A stretch of 6,819 nt of DNA from Bacilli bacterium. GTDB taxonomy: Bacteria; Bacillota_I; Bacilli_A; RF39; UBA660. The stretch spans positions 1 through 6,819 of the forward strand of contig CAAETG010000033.1 in assembly GCA_900758895.1 (NCBI GenBank), read 5' to 3'. Position numbers and translations under genes: made by a program. Under the pieces are notes generated by a model. It did no database searches. It was given only the letters and a program-made list of their open reading frames with translations, and was not told the DNA's origin. Shown here piece by piece: positions 1 to 5,658 of the stretch (the stretch's first letter is position 1; every line of letters starts with the position of its first letter).

Positions 1-324
1 ATTATTAAAATTAGCGCAACAGCAGAAGAGGATACAGCAACTATTTTTGGAACTGGTGAAAAAGCCCTAAAAGTAGGAGAAAATAACTACACCATTACGG
101 TAATAGCCGAAGACGGATCCCAAAAAGAATATAATATCATAATTACTAGATTAATGCCCCAAACACTCGAATATACAGAAGTAAAAGACGAAAAGAAATC
201 GAATATCAATGTGTTCTTATTAGGAACGATTCTTCTTCTAATTTGCCTCATAGTAGGAGGAATCATTTTAATGAAAAGAAAGAAGAAAAACAAAAAAGGA
301 AGTGTGAGAAATGAAAAAAAATAA
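1..324 (+). CDS. Cadherin-like beta-sandwich surface protein, membrane-anchored C-terminus (5' partial)
   Basis: The frame is open from the first base and ends at a TAA, giving 107 residues of a longer protein cut by the window edge. Residues 22-50 contain the pattern LKVGENNYTITVIAEDGS followed by a YNIIITR strand. This is the typical closing half of a cadherin-like beta-sandwich domain (the PF12733 type), common in extracellular proteins of gut Gram-positive bacteria. After a short linker, a hydrophobic helix at about residues 71-91 is followed by a basic tail of Lys and Arg. The domain would therefore sit outside the cell with the tail in the cytoplasm. No LPxTG sorting motif is present, so anchoring is by the helix, not by sortase. 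The last 14 bases overlap the start of the protease gene, which suggests coupled translation. The N-terminal domains, and hence the binding target, are outside the window. Confidence 0.82.
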   Translation: MIKISATAEEDTATIFGTGEKALKVGENNYTITVIAEDGSQKEYNIIITRLMPQTLEYTEVKDEKKSNINVFLLGTILLLICLIVGGIILMKRKKKNKKGSVRNEKK

Positions 325-2311
325 AAAATTAATAATAGGAATTGTAATTGTCCTTCTCTTATTATGCCTCATCATTTATTTAGCTTTTTTTAGAAAGTCA
401 GAACCAAACCCAGAAGAAAGTATAAAAACATTACTACAAGATTACGAAACAGAAATTGGTTCCTTAAGTGATTATACTTTATCTAATCAATATGAAGATA
501 CTTACAAATTAACGCAAAGTTTTAACGAGATTGAAGTATATGGTGGTGGATTAACGGCCATCAAACAAGCAGATGAAGTAGCGAAAGTTCTAAATTATTC
601 TTATCAAATTCCTGATGACTTTAACGCGAATCCCAAAAACACTCAAGAAGATTTACTTGCGGTTGCCAAAGACTATGTTGGCGAAGAGGCACTACTTTTA
701 AATAGCAAACTAATTATCTATCCGCTAAGCTCAACTGAATTTACTTTAGCTTATCTCTTTGAATTTGCAAGTGGAACCATAATCATTAGTGATGAAGATC
801 AATCAATCATAAGTGCTCCTAGCTTGTTTGATACGACGACTACTTTATACCGTGAACCCTTAACAGAGGATGATATAAAGGAATTTCAAACAGCCAATCA
901 GCAATATCAATTATATGATCGAACAAGAAATATTGAAGTATATATAATTAAAGATAGCTATGAATATATTCCAAGTATTAAGTTTATGCAAAATAATACA
1001 AACTATTATAATGAAATAACTTGGAAAAACACAGAGGAAGCAAATGAGTTGGATACCTATATGGCTATTAAAACAATGCAAAGTTTAGCCAAAGTTTATG
1101 ACTATTATCAAAAGAATTTTGATTTTAAGTCTATTAAATTAAACGAAAGTTATAAACTCAAGGTATATACCAATCTAGATAAAATCGAAGATGGAAACGC
1201 TTATTATCCATTTTCCAATAATGCGGCTTTATTTTATTTCAATTCTGATGATCTACGGATCTATTTTGGCTCTGAAAATTTATTTAATGAAGATTTAGAA
1301 GTGGTATCTCATGAATATACGCATGGCTATTTTAGACTAATTGTTGAACCAGATGGAAGTGAGTATAATAGCGCGATAAATGAAGGGTATGCCGATACAA
1401 TGGGACTTATCATTGGCGCGTATTATCGGGATGGCTCCTTAGACGGAACAATTGCCAATCGAAATGTAGCGGATAGTACCTTCAAATTAAGTGATTACAC
1501 ACTTGATACCGAAGAACATGATGCTAGCTTTTTAATCTCTCGTGTCGCTTATTTAATGAGTATTGATGAAACACTAAACATGGATCTTTATGATTTAGGC
1601 AATTTATGGTTTAAATCGTTATATAATTTACCCAAAAATATTGTAAATTATAGTGATGTAGAAGCATCCGTTTTAACAGAAGCGATCATTTTAGGCTATA
1701 GCAAAGATGAAGTAAAAAGGATGGCTAAAATCTTTGAAAGTGTAGGTTATCCTGATTTATATGATATCATTATGAAAGATGTAGTACACATAAGATATGG
1801 CCATACTTCCGTATCAGAAGAAAATAGCAACATCAATGAAGAAGAAATCTATATGTCTTACTTAAAAAATAGAGAATATGAAAATCTAACCTCAAATTGG
1901 ATAACCGCTCCCATCAAATATGCCTTATATGATCTAGATGGAAATGATATCTTAGAACTCATGATTATCTCTGATGATTATGGTTTTGGCAATACACTCA
2001 TTTTAACCTATGACCCAGTAGAAGAAAAAATAAAAAAAGTTTGGGATCAATATATTTATGGTGGCCTAAGATATCATGAAGGAAGAAAAGAAATTGTTTA
2101 TAGTCAAACGAAACCTTTTGCTGGGGCAAGTGAAGCTACTTTTGCCAGTTTAGTAAATGGCGAAATAGTAACAGTAAGAAGTGTATATCAAAGTGAGGAA
2201 ACTTACTATACGTTAGAAGGAAAAGATCGAAAAGAAATCACGAGCGAAGAATATAGAGCTTATTTTGATGATTTAATTTACTTTGACGAAAAAGATTTAA
2301 ATAGTATTTAG
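311..2311 (+). CDS. Membrane-anchored thermolysin-family (M4) metalloprotease with C-terminal DxDG domain
   Basis: This 666-residue zinc endopeptidase is probably anchored outside the cell. A basic start (MKKNKK) and a helix at about 7-27, with no clear signal cleavage site or lipobox, suggest an uncleaved anchor. Residues 65-85 (YKLTQSFNEIEVYGGG) resemble the FTP propeptide domain, and about 112-170 look PepSY-like. The N-terminal M4 lobe follows, including VYDYYQKNF (262-270) and NNA (303-305, matching the thermolysin Asn-Ala substrate strand). Zinc and catalytic residues are all present: HEYTH at 334-338, Glu358 in INEGYAD, Asp362, and His403, which aligns with thermolysin His231 (conserved spacing to AYL). 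The helical M4 C-lobe ends near 482. An added domain (about 505-666) carries DLDGNDILEL at 541-550, like calcium-loop repeats in clostridial lipoproteins. An AAGGAAG SD (296-302) supports the start. The substrate is unknown; the co-encoded surface protein is one candidate. Confidence 0.9.
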   Translation: MKKNKKLIIGIVIVLLLLCLIIYLAFFRKSEPNPEESIKTLLQDYETEIGSLSDYTLSNQYEDTYKLTQSFNEIEVYGGGLTAIKQADEVAKVLNYSYQIPDDFNANPKNTQEDLLAVAKDYVGEEALLLNSKLIIYPLSSTEFTLAYLFEFASGTIIISDEDQSIISAPSLFDTTTTLYREPLTEDDIKEFQTANQQYQLYDRTRNIEVYIIKDSYEYIPSIKFMQNNTNYYNEITWKNTEEANELDTYMAIKTMQSLAKVYDYYQKNFDFKSIKLNESYKLKVYTNLDKIEDGNAYYPFSNNAALFYFNSDDLRIYFGSENLFNEDLEVVSHEYTHGYFRLIVEPDGSEYNSAINEGYADTMGLIIGAYYRDGSLDGTIANRNVADSTFKLSDYTLDTEEHDASFLISRVAYLMSIDETLNMDLYDLGNLWFKSLYNLPKNIVNYSDVEASVLTEAIILGYSKDEVKRMAKIFESVGYPDLYDIIMKDVVHIRYGHTSVSEENSNINEEEIYMSYLKNREYENLTSNWITAPIKYALYDLDGNDILELMIISDDYGFGNTLILTYDPVEEKIKKVWDQYIYGGLRYHEGRKEIVYSQTKPFAGASEATFASLVNGEIVTVRSVYQSEETYYTLEGKDRKEITSEEYRAYFDDLIYFDEKDLNSI

Positions 2312-2352
2312 TGAATAAATGATGAAATAAAAAGCAAGAAAGGAAAGAAAAA

Positions 2353-2841
2353 ATGATTAAAGCAATCATCTATCATAGTAATACCGGGTATACTATGGCT
2401 TATGCTAAATTATTAAGCAAAGAATTAAATTTACCATGTTATTCTTTGGAAGAAGCTAAAACTTATGTAAAAAAAGAAGACGAGGTCATTTATTTAAGCT
2501 GGATATGTGCCGGAGTAATTACCAAATTAAAAAAAATTAGTCGAACATATAAAGTGAAATGCATTGGTATGGTTGGCGCTTATCCTAATACGGATAAATA
2601 TCTAAAAGAATTGCAGAAAAATAATGGTCTAACCATTCCTAGCTTTTATTTACAAGGAGGAATAGATTATTCTAAATTAAAAGGATTGAAAAAATTAATA
2701 GTAAAAGCAGTAGGAAAAACAATACCCAAAGAAAATACCGAATTACTAAATTTGTTCCAAAATGGTGGTAGCTATGTCAAAAAGGAAAATTTAGAAGAAT
2801 TAATTAAGTATGTAAAAACGGGAGAAATTAAAAATGTCTAA
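2353..2841 (+). CDS. Flavodoxin-like protein
   Basis: This 162-residue protein has no signal or membrane segment and is probably cytoplasmic. It opens with a beta strand and a flavodoxin phosphate-binding loop, IIYHSNTGYT (residues 5-14), where S-N-T-G-Y-T matches the S/T-x-T-G-x-T FMN motif. The second strand and loop (VIYLSWICAG, 45-54) and third strand (IGMVGAYPNT, 71-80) sit where flavin-contacting loops normally lie. A later segment, FYLQGGIDYSKL (98-109), recalls the flavodoxin-domain proteins related to the HemG type, although assignment to that subgroup is tentative. Its expected role is one- or two-electron transfer through bound FMN; the partner is unknown. An AAAGGAAAG SD lies just upstream. 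The gene starts 41 bases after the protease and overlaps the next gene by 8 bases. It is the only apparent soluble redox protein in a run of envelope genes. Confidence 0.75.
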   Translation: MIKAIIYHSNTGYTMAYAKLLSKELNLPCYSLEEAKTYVKKEDEVIYLSWICAGVITKLKKISRTYKVKCIGMVGAYPNTDKYLKELQKNNGLTIPSFYLQGGIDYSKLKGLKKLIVKAVGKTIPKENTELLNLFQNGGSYVKKENLEELIKYVKTGEIKNV

Positions 2842-3148
2842 AATGCTAATATTATTTAATTTTTGTTTAGGATTCATAGATACATATTTAATTATGAGCT
2901 TTTATATACCTGGCTTAAGAATAGGACTGATTGCTCCACCTCTAGAGTTCTTCTTAAAAAGTGTTTCTTCTACTTGGCTATTTAAACTAATTATCTCCAT
3001 GCTTATTGGCTTAATAATAGATGGAATATATATTTTATTAAAAAAGCAAAAGAAAAACACGAAAGGACTTATGCTTATCCTTGCCATAATTTTTGTTATT
3101 GTTATAATAGGTGCTCTTCTTACCTCTATAAAGGCAAGTAGATTTTAG
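2834..3148 (+). CDS. Small membrane protein with three predicted helices, unknown function
   Basis: I do not recognise this 104-residue protein. Three hydrophobic segments are visible at about residues 4-22, 48-69 and 78-98, with a basic loop KKQKKNTK (70-77) between the last two. By the positive-inside rule this loop should face the cytoplasm. A short segment with GLRIGLIAPPLEFF lies between helices 1 and 2. The start is supported by GGAG at 2821-2824, nine bases before the ATG and inside the end of the flavodoxin gene, with which it overlaps by eight bases. The stop codon TAG is part of the AGGAGG site of the next gene. This packing strongly suggests co-translation with both neighbours, so it may act with the flavodoxin or the downstream anchored protein, but no function can be assigned. 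Confidence 0.7.
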   Translation: MSKMLILFNFCLGFIDTYLIMSFYIPGLRIGLIAPPLEFFLKSVSSTWLFKLIISMLIGLIIDGIYILLKKQKKNTKGLMLILAIIFVIVIIGALLTSIKASRF

Positions 3149-3156
3149 GAGGATAT

Positions 3157-3666
3157 ATGAAAAAGAAAACGATTGCTATCATTAGCTTAATCCTTGTTAT
3201 AATTCTAATTGTTATTGGTATTATTTATGCTAGTGTATTAGCGCAAGAACATTACAACCATAAAAAAGAAGAACCACTATTAGAAAGTATAAATTTAGAG
3301 GAAATAACAGGTGAAAATGGTTTAGTCTTTAAAATCGAAAGAAGTGATGTATATTCGGATTGCAATTCCGTTTTTCTAGCAGTATATGATGACGGAACTT
3401 ATCAATTAACAACGACAGAGCGAATACAAAGTGGCGAAATCGTTCATCCTGTACTCATATATGAAGAACCTATAACAGGAACGTATACGTACAATATTGA
3501 AGAGATATTTCTAAATTTAAAACAGACAAGTAAAAAATATTATGTGATTACGACTGGTACAAATGAAATTTATACGACTGATAAAGCGAATGAAAAGTTA
3601 AATGAATTTTTAAAAGAAATTGATGTTGACTTAGATGCTTGCTTGCAAAAAAAAGTAAAAGAATAA
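3157..3666 (+). CDS. Membrane-anchored extracellular protein, unknown function
   Basis: This 169-residue protein begins with MKKK and one strongly hydrophobic helix (about residues 5-28), followed by a polar domain. This is the layout of a signal-anchored or secreted protein with its main part outside the cell. There is no lipobox cysteine. The polar part (about 50-169) alternates beta-like stretches, including FLAVYDDGTYQLTTTE (73-88) and ITGTYTYNIEEIFLNL (106-121), and ends in a charged helix. Two cysteines, Cys69 and Cys162, could form a disulfide; this is inference. The pattern of a residue string reading out Y-D-D-G-T-Y-x-L resembles small beta-sheet lipoproteins of Bacillota, but I cannot name a family. 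A consensus AGGAGG at 3147-3152 lies five bases before the ATG and overlaps the preceding stop. It is probably the last gene of the left transcription unit. Confidence 0.7.
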   Translation: MKKKTIAIISLILVIILIVIGIIYASVLAQEHYNHKKEEPLLESINLEEITGENGLVFKIERSDVYSDCNSVFLAVYDDGTYQLTTTERIQSGEIVHPVLIYEEPITGTYTYNIEEIFLNLKQTSKKYYVITTGTNEIYTTDKANEKLNEFLKEIDVDLDACLQKKVKE

Positions 3667-3671
3667 GATCA

Positions 3672-3700
3672 TTGACAAAAATAAAAAATTATGGTTTTAT
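3672..3700 (+). promoter_or_regulatory. Candidate sigma-A type promoter for the fabG-like gene
   Basis: A perfect -35 box TTGACA (3672-3677) is followed by a 17-base spacer and TTTTAT (3695-3700, 4 of 6 matches to TATAAT). A TG dinucleotide in extended -10 position (TGG, 3692-3694) precedes it. The predicted transcript would begin near 3707, leaving only a very short leader before the SD. TATTAT and TATAAA lie slightly downstream but at poor spacing. The -35 box makes this the best promoter candidate between the left block and the reductase gene. Confidence 0.5.
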
Positions 3701-3707
3701 TATAAAT

Positions 3708-3713
3708 AGGAGG
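3708..3713 (+). promoter_or_regulatory. Consensus ribosome binding site of the fabG-like gene
   Basis: AGGAGG is placed eight bases before the ATG at 3722. It fixes the start codon and implies efficient translation even if the transcript starts almost directly at this site. Confidence 0.7.
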
Positions 3714-3721
3714 ATGATAAA

Positions 3722-4456
3722 ATGTTGAATGGAAAAGTAGCAATTGTTACTGGTGGTACAAGGGGAATTGGTTTAGCAATCGTAAAGAAGTTTTTAAATA
3801 ATGGAGCAAAAGTAGTATTATTTGGCTCTAAAAAAGAAAGTGTAGAAAAAGCTTTAGCAGAATTAAAAAATGAAAACAAGGAAGTAATTGGTTTTTATCC
3901 TAATTTAACTAACGTAGATGAAGTTAGACAAACATTTAAAGAGGTTGCTGAACATTTTGGTAAAATCGATATTTTAGTTAACAATGCTGGATTATCTTCT
4001 AGTACTAAAATAGAAGATTATACGATCGAAGAATATGATAAAATTGCCAATGTAAATATGAAAGGAGTATTTGTTTGCTCTAAAGAAATCGTTCCTTATT
4101 TAAAAGAAACCAAAGGAAATATTATTAATATTTCATCCATGGTAAGTATCTATGGACAGCCCGCTGGATGTGTTTATCCAATGAGTAAATTTGCTGTAAA
4201 TGGTTTAACTAAATCTTTATCAAGAGAACTTGCTCCCGTAGGAATTAGAGTCAATGCTGTAGCTCCAGGAATAACCAAAACGGATATGGTAGCAAGCCTT
4301 CCAGATGAAATGATCAAACCTTTAATTGCCACAATTCCAATTGGTAGAATTGGTGAACCAGAGGATATTGCAAATGCTTGTTTATTCTTAGCAAGTGATA
4401 TGGCAAGCTATGTAACAGGTGAGATTATGCAGGTTGATGGAGGTGCTAGAGCCTAA
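3722..4456 (+). CDS. fabG: 3-oxoacyl-ACP reductase FabG-type short-chain dehydrogenase
   Basis: At 244 residues this is a full-length classical SDR. FabG reduces 3-oxoacyl-ACP to 3-hydroxyacyl-ACP with NADPH in fatty acid elongation. The cofactor motif TGGTRGIG is at 10-17; Arg14 in this loop is typical of NADPH-preferring FabG. NNAG is at 87-90. The catalytic set is Asn112, Ser139, Tyr152 and Lys156 (YPMSK), with the Ser-Tyr spacing of 13 seen in FabG. The APG-I-T motif at 181-185 and the C-terminal GEIMQVDGG also fit. The position usually held by Asp beside the adenine (DVT) is Asn61 here (PNLTN). No acpP, fabD or fabF gene is adjacent, so the gene may be the housekeeping enzyme in isolation or a paralogue acting on another carbonyl substrate. 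It has its own candidate promoter and a terminator touching its stop codon, so it looks monocistronic. Confidence 0.88.
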   Translation: MLNGKVAIVTGGTRGIGLAIVKKFLNNGAKVVLFGSKKESVEKALAELKNENKEVIGFYPNLTNVDEVRQTFKEVAEHFGKIDILVNNAGLSSSTKIEDYTIEEYDKIANVNMKGVFVCSKEIVPYLKETKGNIINISSMVSIYGQPAGCVYPMSKFAVNGLTKSLSRELAPVGIRVNAVAPGITKTDMVASLPDEMIKPLIATIPIGRIGEPEDIANACLFLASDMASYVTGEIMQVDGGARA

Positions 4457-4480
4457 GATTATCGTTTGATAATCTTTTTT
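4455..4480 (+). terminator. Intrinsic terminator beginning in the fabG-like stop codon
   Basis: AAGATTATC (4455-4463) pairs perfectly with GATAATCTT (4468-4476) around a GTTT loop, giving a nine-base stem followed by a continuous T run (4475-4480). The left arm starts with the last two bases of the TAA stop. The stem is AT-rich and therefore not very stable, so partial readthrough into the next gene is possible. Confidence 0.8.
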
Positions 4481-4486
4481 AAAAGG

Positions 4487-4852
4487 ATGAAAAAAGTTGA
4501 AGAAATATTATATTCCTTATCAAAATCAAAGTTTAGAAGCAGTTTCCATTTAAAAGAAAAAGAAAGAGTTTACGTGCAAGAAAAAGGATTAGAAATAATA
4601 AGAAAGCATGCTTATGAATTGCTAGAAAGTAGACTTGCTCCTGCTTATATTCCACGAGATGGAAAACAAACGCCTATGAAAGGTCATCCAGTCTTTATTG
4701 GGCAGCATGCAACAGCCACTTGTTGTCGAAATTGCCTTTCTAAATGGTATCACATTCCAAAAGGAAGAGCGTTAACCCAGGAGGAATTAGATTATATTGT
4801 AAGTGTAATCATGACATGGATTCAAAAAGAAATAGAAATTTGTAAAAAATAA
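4487..4852 (+). CDS. DUF4186 family protein
   Basis: From the ATG at 4487 this is 121 residues, a normal size for the DUF4186 family, and I recognise it by its conserved segments. These are LSKSKFRSSFHL (11-22), LAPAYIPRDGKQTPMKGHPVF (split around 50-70) and QHATATCCRNCLSKWYHIPKGR (split around 73-94). The biochemical role of the family is unknown to me. Conserved Cys79, Cys80, Cys83 and His67, His74, His89 could bind metal or act in redox chemistry; this is inference. No signal or membrane helix is seen, so it is probably cytoplasmic. An in-frame TTG at 4466 would extend the protein by seven residues, but it lies in the terminator loop with no SD, so I prefer the ATG. That ATG has only AAAAGG directly against it, with no normal spacing. 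Transcription is by readthrough or a promoter in the fabG end. Confidence 0.85.
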   Translation: MKKVEEILYSLSKSKFRSSFHLKEKERVYVQEKGLEIIRKHAYELLESRLAPAYIPRDGKQTPMKGHPVFIGQHATATCCRNCLSKWYHIPKGRALTQEELDYIVSVIMTWIQKEIEICKK

Positions 4853-4875
4853 TAGTATTTAGAAGTTGAATCTTG

Positions 4876-4881
4876 TATAAT
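4876..4881 (+). promoter_or_regulatory. Candidate -10 box for the natAB-like operon
   Basis: TATAAT is a perfect -10 match, with TG directly before it (one base off the extended -10 spacing). The sequence about 17 bases upstream (TAGTAT, 4853-4858) is a poor -35. The predicted start near 4888 would fall at the SD GAGGTG (4889-4894), leaving a very short leader. Position between the DUF4186 stop and the ATPase start makes a promoter likely, but the weak -35 lowers confidence. Confidence 0.5.
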
Positions 4882-4899
4882 GTTATTTGAGGTGCAAAA

Positions 4900-5658
4900 A
4901 TGTTAAAAGTAGAAAATATTAAGAAAAAATTTACCAAATTAACCAAAAAGAAAGAGCATATTGAATTTTATGCGAATAATGGGATTAGTTTTGAAGCCCA
5001 TGATGGTGAAATCGTCGGTATTTTAGGTCCAAATGGAGCTGGTAAAACAACACTTTTGCGAATCATTGCCGGCATACTAAACCCAACGAGTGGTAATATC
5101 TCTTTTGATAATTTAAATTATCATGACAATGAAACCGATATTAAGAAAAATATCGCTTATTTATCAGGAAATACCAAGATTTATAACACATTAAGCTGCT
5201 ATGAACTTCTTACTATGTGTGCGGATATTTATGATGTAGAAAAAAGTGATGTAGAAAAAAGAATTATGGAAATATCAAAAATACTGAATATGGATTCGTT
5301 TTTATATAATCGGATTGGTTCTTTATCAACTGGTCAAACCCAAAGAGTCAATATTGCTCGTTGTCTCATTCATAACCCTAAATATTATATATTAGATGAA
5401 GCAACAAATGGCCTAGATATTATGTCTAGTGAGATTATCCTAAATTTTATTAAGAATGAAAAGAAAAAAGGAAAAACGATTCTTTATTCGACTCACTATA
5501 TGGAAGAAGCCGAAAATATTTGTGATAAAGTGATAATGATGAATAAAGGGGTAATTATCGATGAAGGAACTCCGGAAAAAATAAAAAAAGATACCAATAC
5601 AACCAACTTAAGAGAAGCCTTCTTTAAGTTGATAGAAGGAGATAACAATGAAGAATAA
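4900..5658 (+). CDS. natA: ABC transporter ATP-binding protein, NatA-like
   Basis: This 252-residue cytoplasmic ATPase would power the membrane partner encoded next. Motifs appear in the expected order: Walker A GPNGAGKTT (43-51), ABC signature LSTGQ (142-146), Walker B YYILDE (162-167) with catalytic Glu167, D-loop NGLD (170-173) and switch His199 in STHYMEEAE. The Q-loop region reads AYLSGNTKIYNTLS (86-99), so the usual Gln is replaced by a Gly-Asn pair. A similar S/T-G-x-T form is familiar from NatA-type ATPases, so this is probably a subfamily trait and not a defect. The start is supported by GAGGTG five bases upstream. The gene overlaps the permease by 11 bases. NatAB of Bacillus exports sodium, but related pairs export other compounds, so the substrate remains open. 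The C-terminal 30 residues are charged and lack an extra domain. Confidence 0.88.
   Translation: MLKVENIKKKFTKLTKKKEHIEFYANNGISFEAHDGEIVGILGPNGAGKTTLLRIIAGILNPTSGNISFDNLNYHDNETDIKKNIAYLSGNTKIYNTLSCYELLTMCADIYDVEKSDVEKRIMEISKILNMDSFLYNRIGSLSTGQTQRVNIARCLIHNPKYYILDEATNGLDIMSSEIILNFIKNEKKKGKTILYSTHYMEEAENICDKVIMMNKGVIIDEGTPEKIKKDTNTTNLREAFFKLIEGDNNEE

Noticed and set aside
87..293. Minus-strand open frame of 68 codons opposite the first partial gene
   Set aside because: It lies wholly antisense to a convincing coding frame with a recognisable domain, is rich in low-complexity hydrophobic residues and has no supporting ribosome site.
2283..2310. TTGACG and TATTTA as a promoter for the flavodoxin-like gene
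   Set aside because: The -35 is good but the -10 matches only three of six positions, and both boxes are within the protease coding sequence, so co-transcription is simpler.
2300..2311. AATAGTATTTAG repeated at 4851-4862, near two gene ends
   Set aside because: A 12-base match of AT-rich sequence is expected by chance here and one copy is coding; no further shared flanking sequence is seen.
2902..3087. Minus-strand open frame inside the small membrane protein gene
   Set aside because: The sense gene has overlaps and ribosome sites consistent with the operon; the antisense frame has none.
3680..3701. AATAAAA / TTTTATT inverted repeat after the left block, as a possible terminator
   Set aside because: The stem has only A-T pairs, is seven bases long, and lacks a following T-tract. 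It overlaps the candidate promoter and is better explained by base composition.
4466..4486. TTG start adding seven residues to the DUF4186 protein
   Set aside because: The codon lies in the loop of the terminator hairpin, has no ribosome site, and the extra residues encode the stem and T-tract.
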